Both the position numbers and the translations under genes were made by a program. The notes below the pieces were generated by a model. That model had not been told where the DNA came from. It did no database searches and saw only the letters and a list, made by a program, of their open reading frames with translations. Shown here piece by piece: positions 63,761-64,000 of a stretch of DNA of 64,000 nt. Origin of the DNA: Lutibacter sp. (GTDB lineage: Bacteria > Bacteroidota > Bacteroidia > Flavobacteriales > Flavobacteriaceae); contig DAIDMK010000002.1 in the NCBI GenBank assembly GCA_027449025.1, positions 93,679 to 157,678 of the forward strand, read 5' to 3'. Position 1 is the stretch's first letter, and each line of letters opens with the position of its first letter.

Positions 63761-64000
63761 CTAATCCGTTGTAAAACTCCAAATTTGTCCAATAGTTTGT
63801 CCGCCTTGATCGTCTTTTACCACTACTTTCCAGTAATAAGTTGTTGTTGGATTTAGGCTAACATTTAAGTTTGAAACAGGTTGATTTGTTGAAATGATTT
63901 CTGTTGGCGGATTTGCCGTGTCGAAATACACATCATAAGCTAAAGAATCTGTAGTATCCACATCACTAGCGGTCCATTGTAAGTTTACTGTTGCTGTGGT
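63761..64000 (-). CDS. C-terminal end of a fibronectin type III domain protein (cut by window end)
   Basis: The minus-strand frame from base 64000 to the stop at 63761 encodes 79 residues: TTATVNLQWTASDVDTTDSL, then LAYDVYFDTANPP and TTYYWKVVVKDDQGG, ending QIWSFTTD. This is one fibronectin type III domain (Trp in strand B, YYWKV in strand F) at the end of a protein. In Bacteroidota such endings occur in surface-exposed SusE-like or carbohydrate-related lipoproteins. No T9SS sorting domain follows. The frame runs open to the window edge with no start, so it is partial. Confidence 0.8.
   Translation of the reverse strand, partial: TTATVNLQWTASDVDTTDSLAYDVYFDTANPPTEIISTNQPVSNLNVSLNPTTTYYWKVVVKDDQGGQTIGQIWSFTTD

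Noticed and set aside
1..64000. CRISPR arrays, tRNA or rRNA genes, prophage or intact insertion sequences
   Set aside because: None seen: no regularly spaced repeats, no cloverleaf candidates in the gaps and no transposase, integrase or phage frame. Small non-coding RNAs cannot be excluded by eye.

Overview
The window is AT-rich chromosomal DNA from a bacterium of the Bacteroidota, most likely a marine or free-living member of the Flavobacteriaceae. The evidence is Bacteroidota-type -7 promoter elements (TAnnTTTG) with few Shine-Dalgarno sequences, a type IX secretion plug protein (DUF5103), a RemB-like gliding protein, a PID-CTERM mini-protein, DUF3667, a THC0290_0291-type outer-membrane protein and many short lipoproteins. 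I see no rRNA, tRNA, CRISPR array, prophage or intact insertion sequence. Nearly everything is ordinary core genome.

Layout. 1-7.9 kb: the 5' part of mfd (cut by the window edge), two tandem TerB-like genes, an AddA-type helicase-nuclease, kbl and an OmpA-type lipoprotein. 8.0-9.0 kb: about 1.1 kb without a gene. 9.0-17.4 kb: a compact one-strand lysine-fermentation operon, kal-kce-kdd-kamA-kamB-kamC-kamD-kamE, which includes the predicted reactivase of the B12-dependent aminomutase. 17.8-23.6 kb: a 57-residue PID-CTERM protein, ribE, pdxA, DUF177-rpmF, fabH and accB-accC. 23.7-28.7 kb: an Lrp-type regulator, a block bounded by two inverted 91-bp repeats (outer-membrane protein pseudogene, ArsC-like gene, DinB-like gene), then metB and a THC0290_0291-type protein. 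28.8-35.2 kb: Ig-like lipoprotein, comF, coiled-coil membrane protein, glyS, ogt and tatD. 35.6-42.4 kb: tonB, deoC with a complete and a half-length aldehyde dehydrogenase, a sugar O/N-acetyltransferase and remB. 42.5-48.3 kb: CoA-transferase, map, cupin, methyltransferase, apbE, an OmpA lipoprotein and a 125-residue conserved protein. 48.3-54.4 kb: nqrABCDEF on the minus strand. 54.6-64 kb: T9SS plug protein, apaG, DUF3667, NRDE protein, pruA, a 59-residue Cys/His protein, rsmG, desaturase, aspartate-type aminotransferase and the C-terminus of a fibronectin type III protein.

How the genes work together. The lysine operon would convert lysine to acetoacetate plus crotonyl-CoA. With kbl (threonine), pruA (proline) and deoC/ALDH (deoxynucleosides) it points to growth on protein and nucleic-acid debris. 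NADH from these routes can be oxidised by Na+-NQR, whose covalent FMN groups would be attached by the ApbE encoded just downstream. TonB, gliding and T9SS parts fit a polymer-degrading surface lifestyle.

No clearly new defence or mobile system is visible. The most unusual items are the inverted 91-bp repeat pair with the pseudogene between them, the lone PID-CTERM peptide, the half-length aldehyde dehydrogenase, and a REP-like repeat that appears to be translated inside mfd. Three real genes are easy to miss: mfd (cut at the edge), the 57-residue gene at 17778 and the 59-residue gene at 60229.
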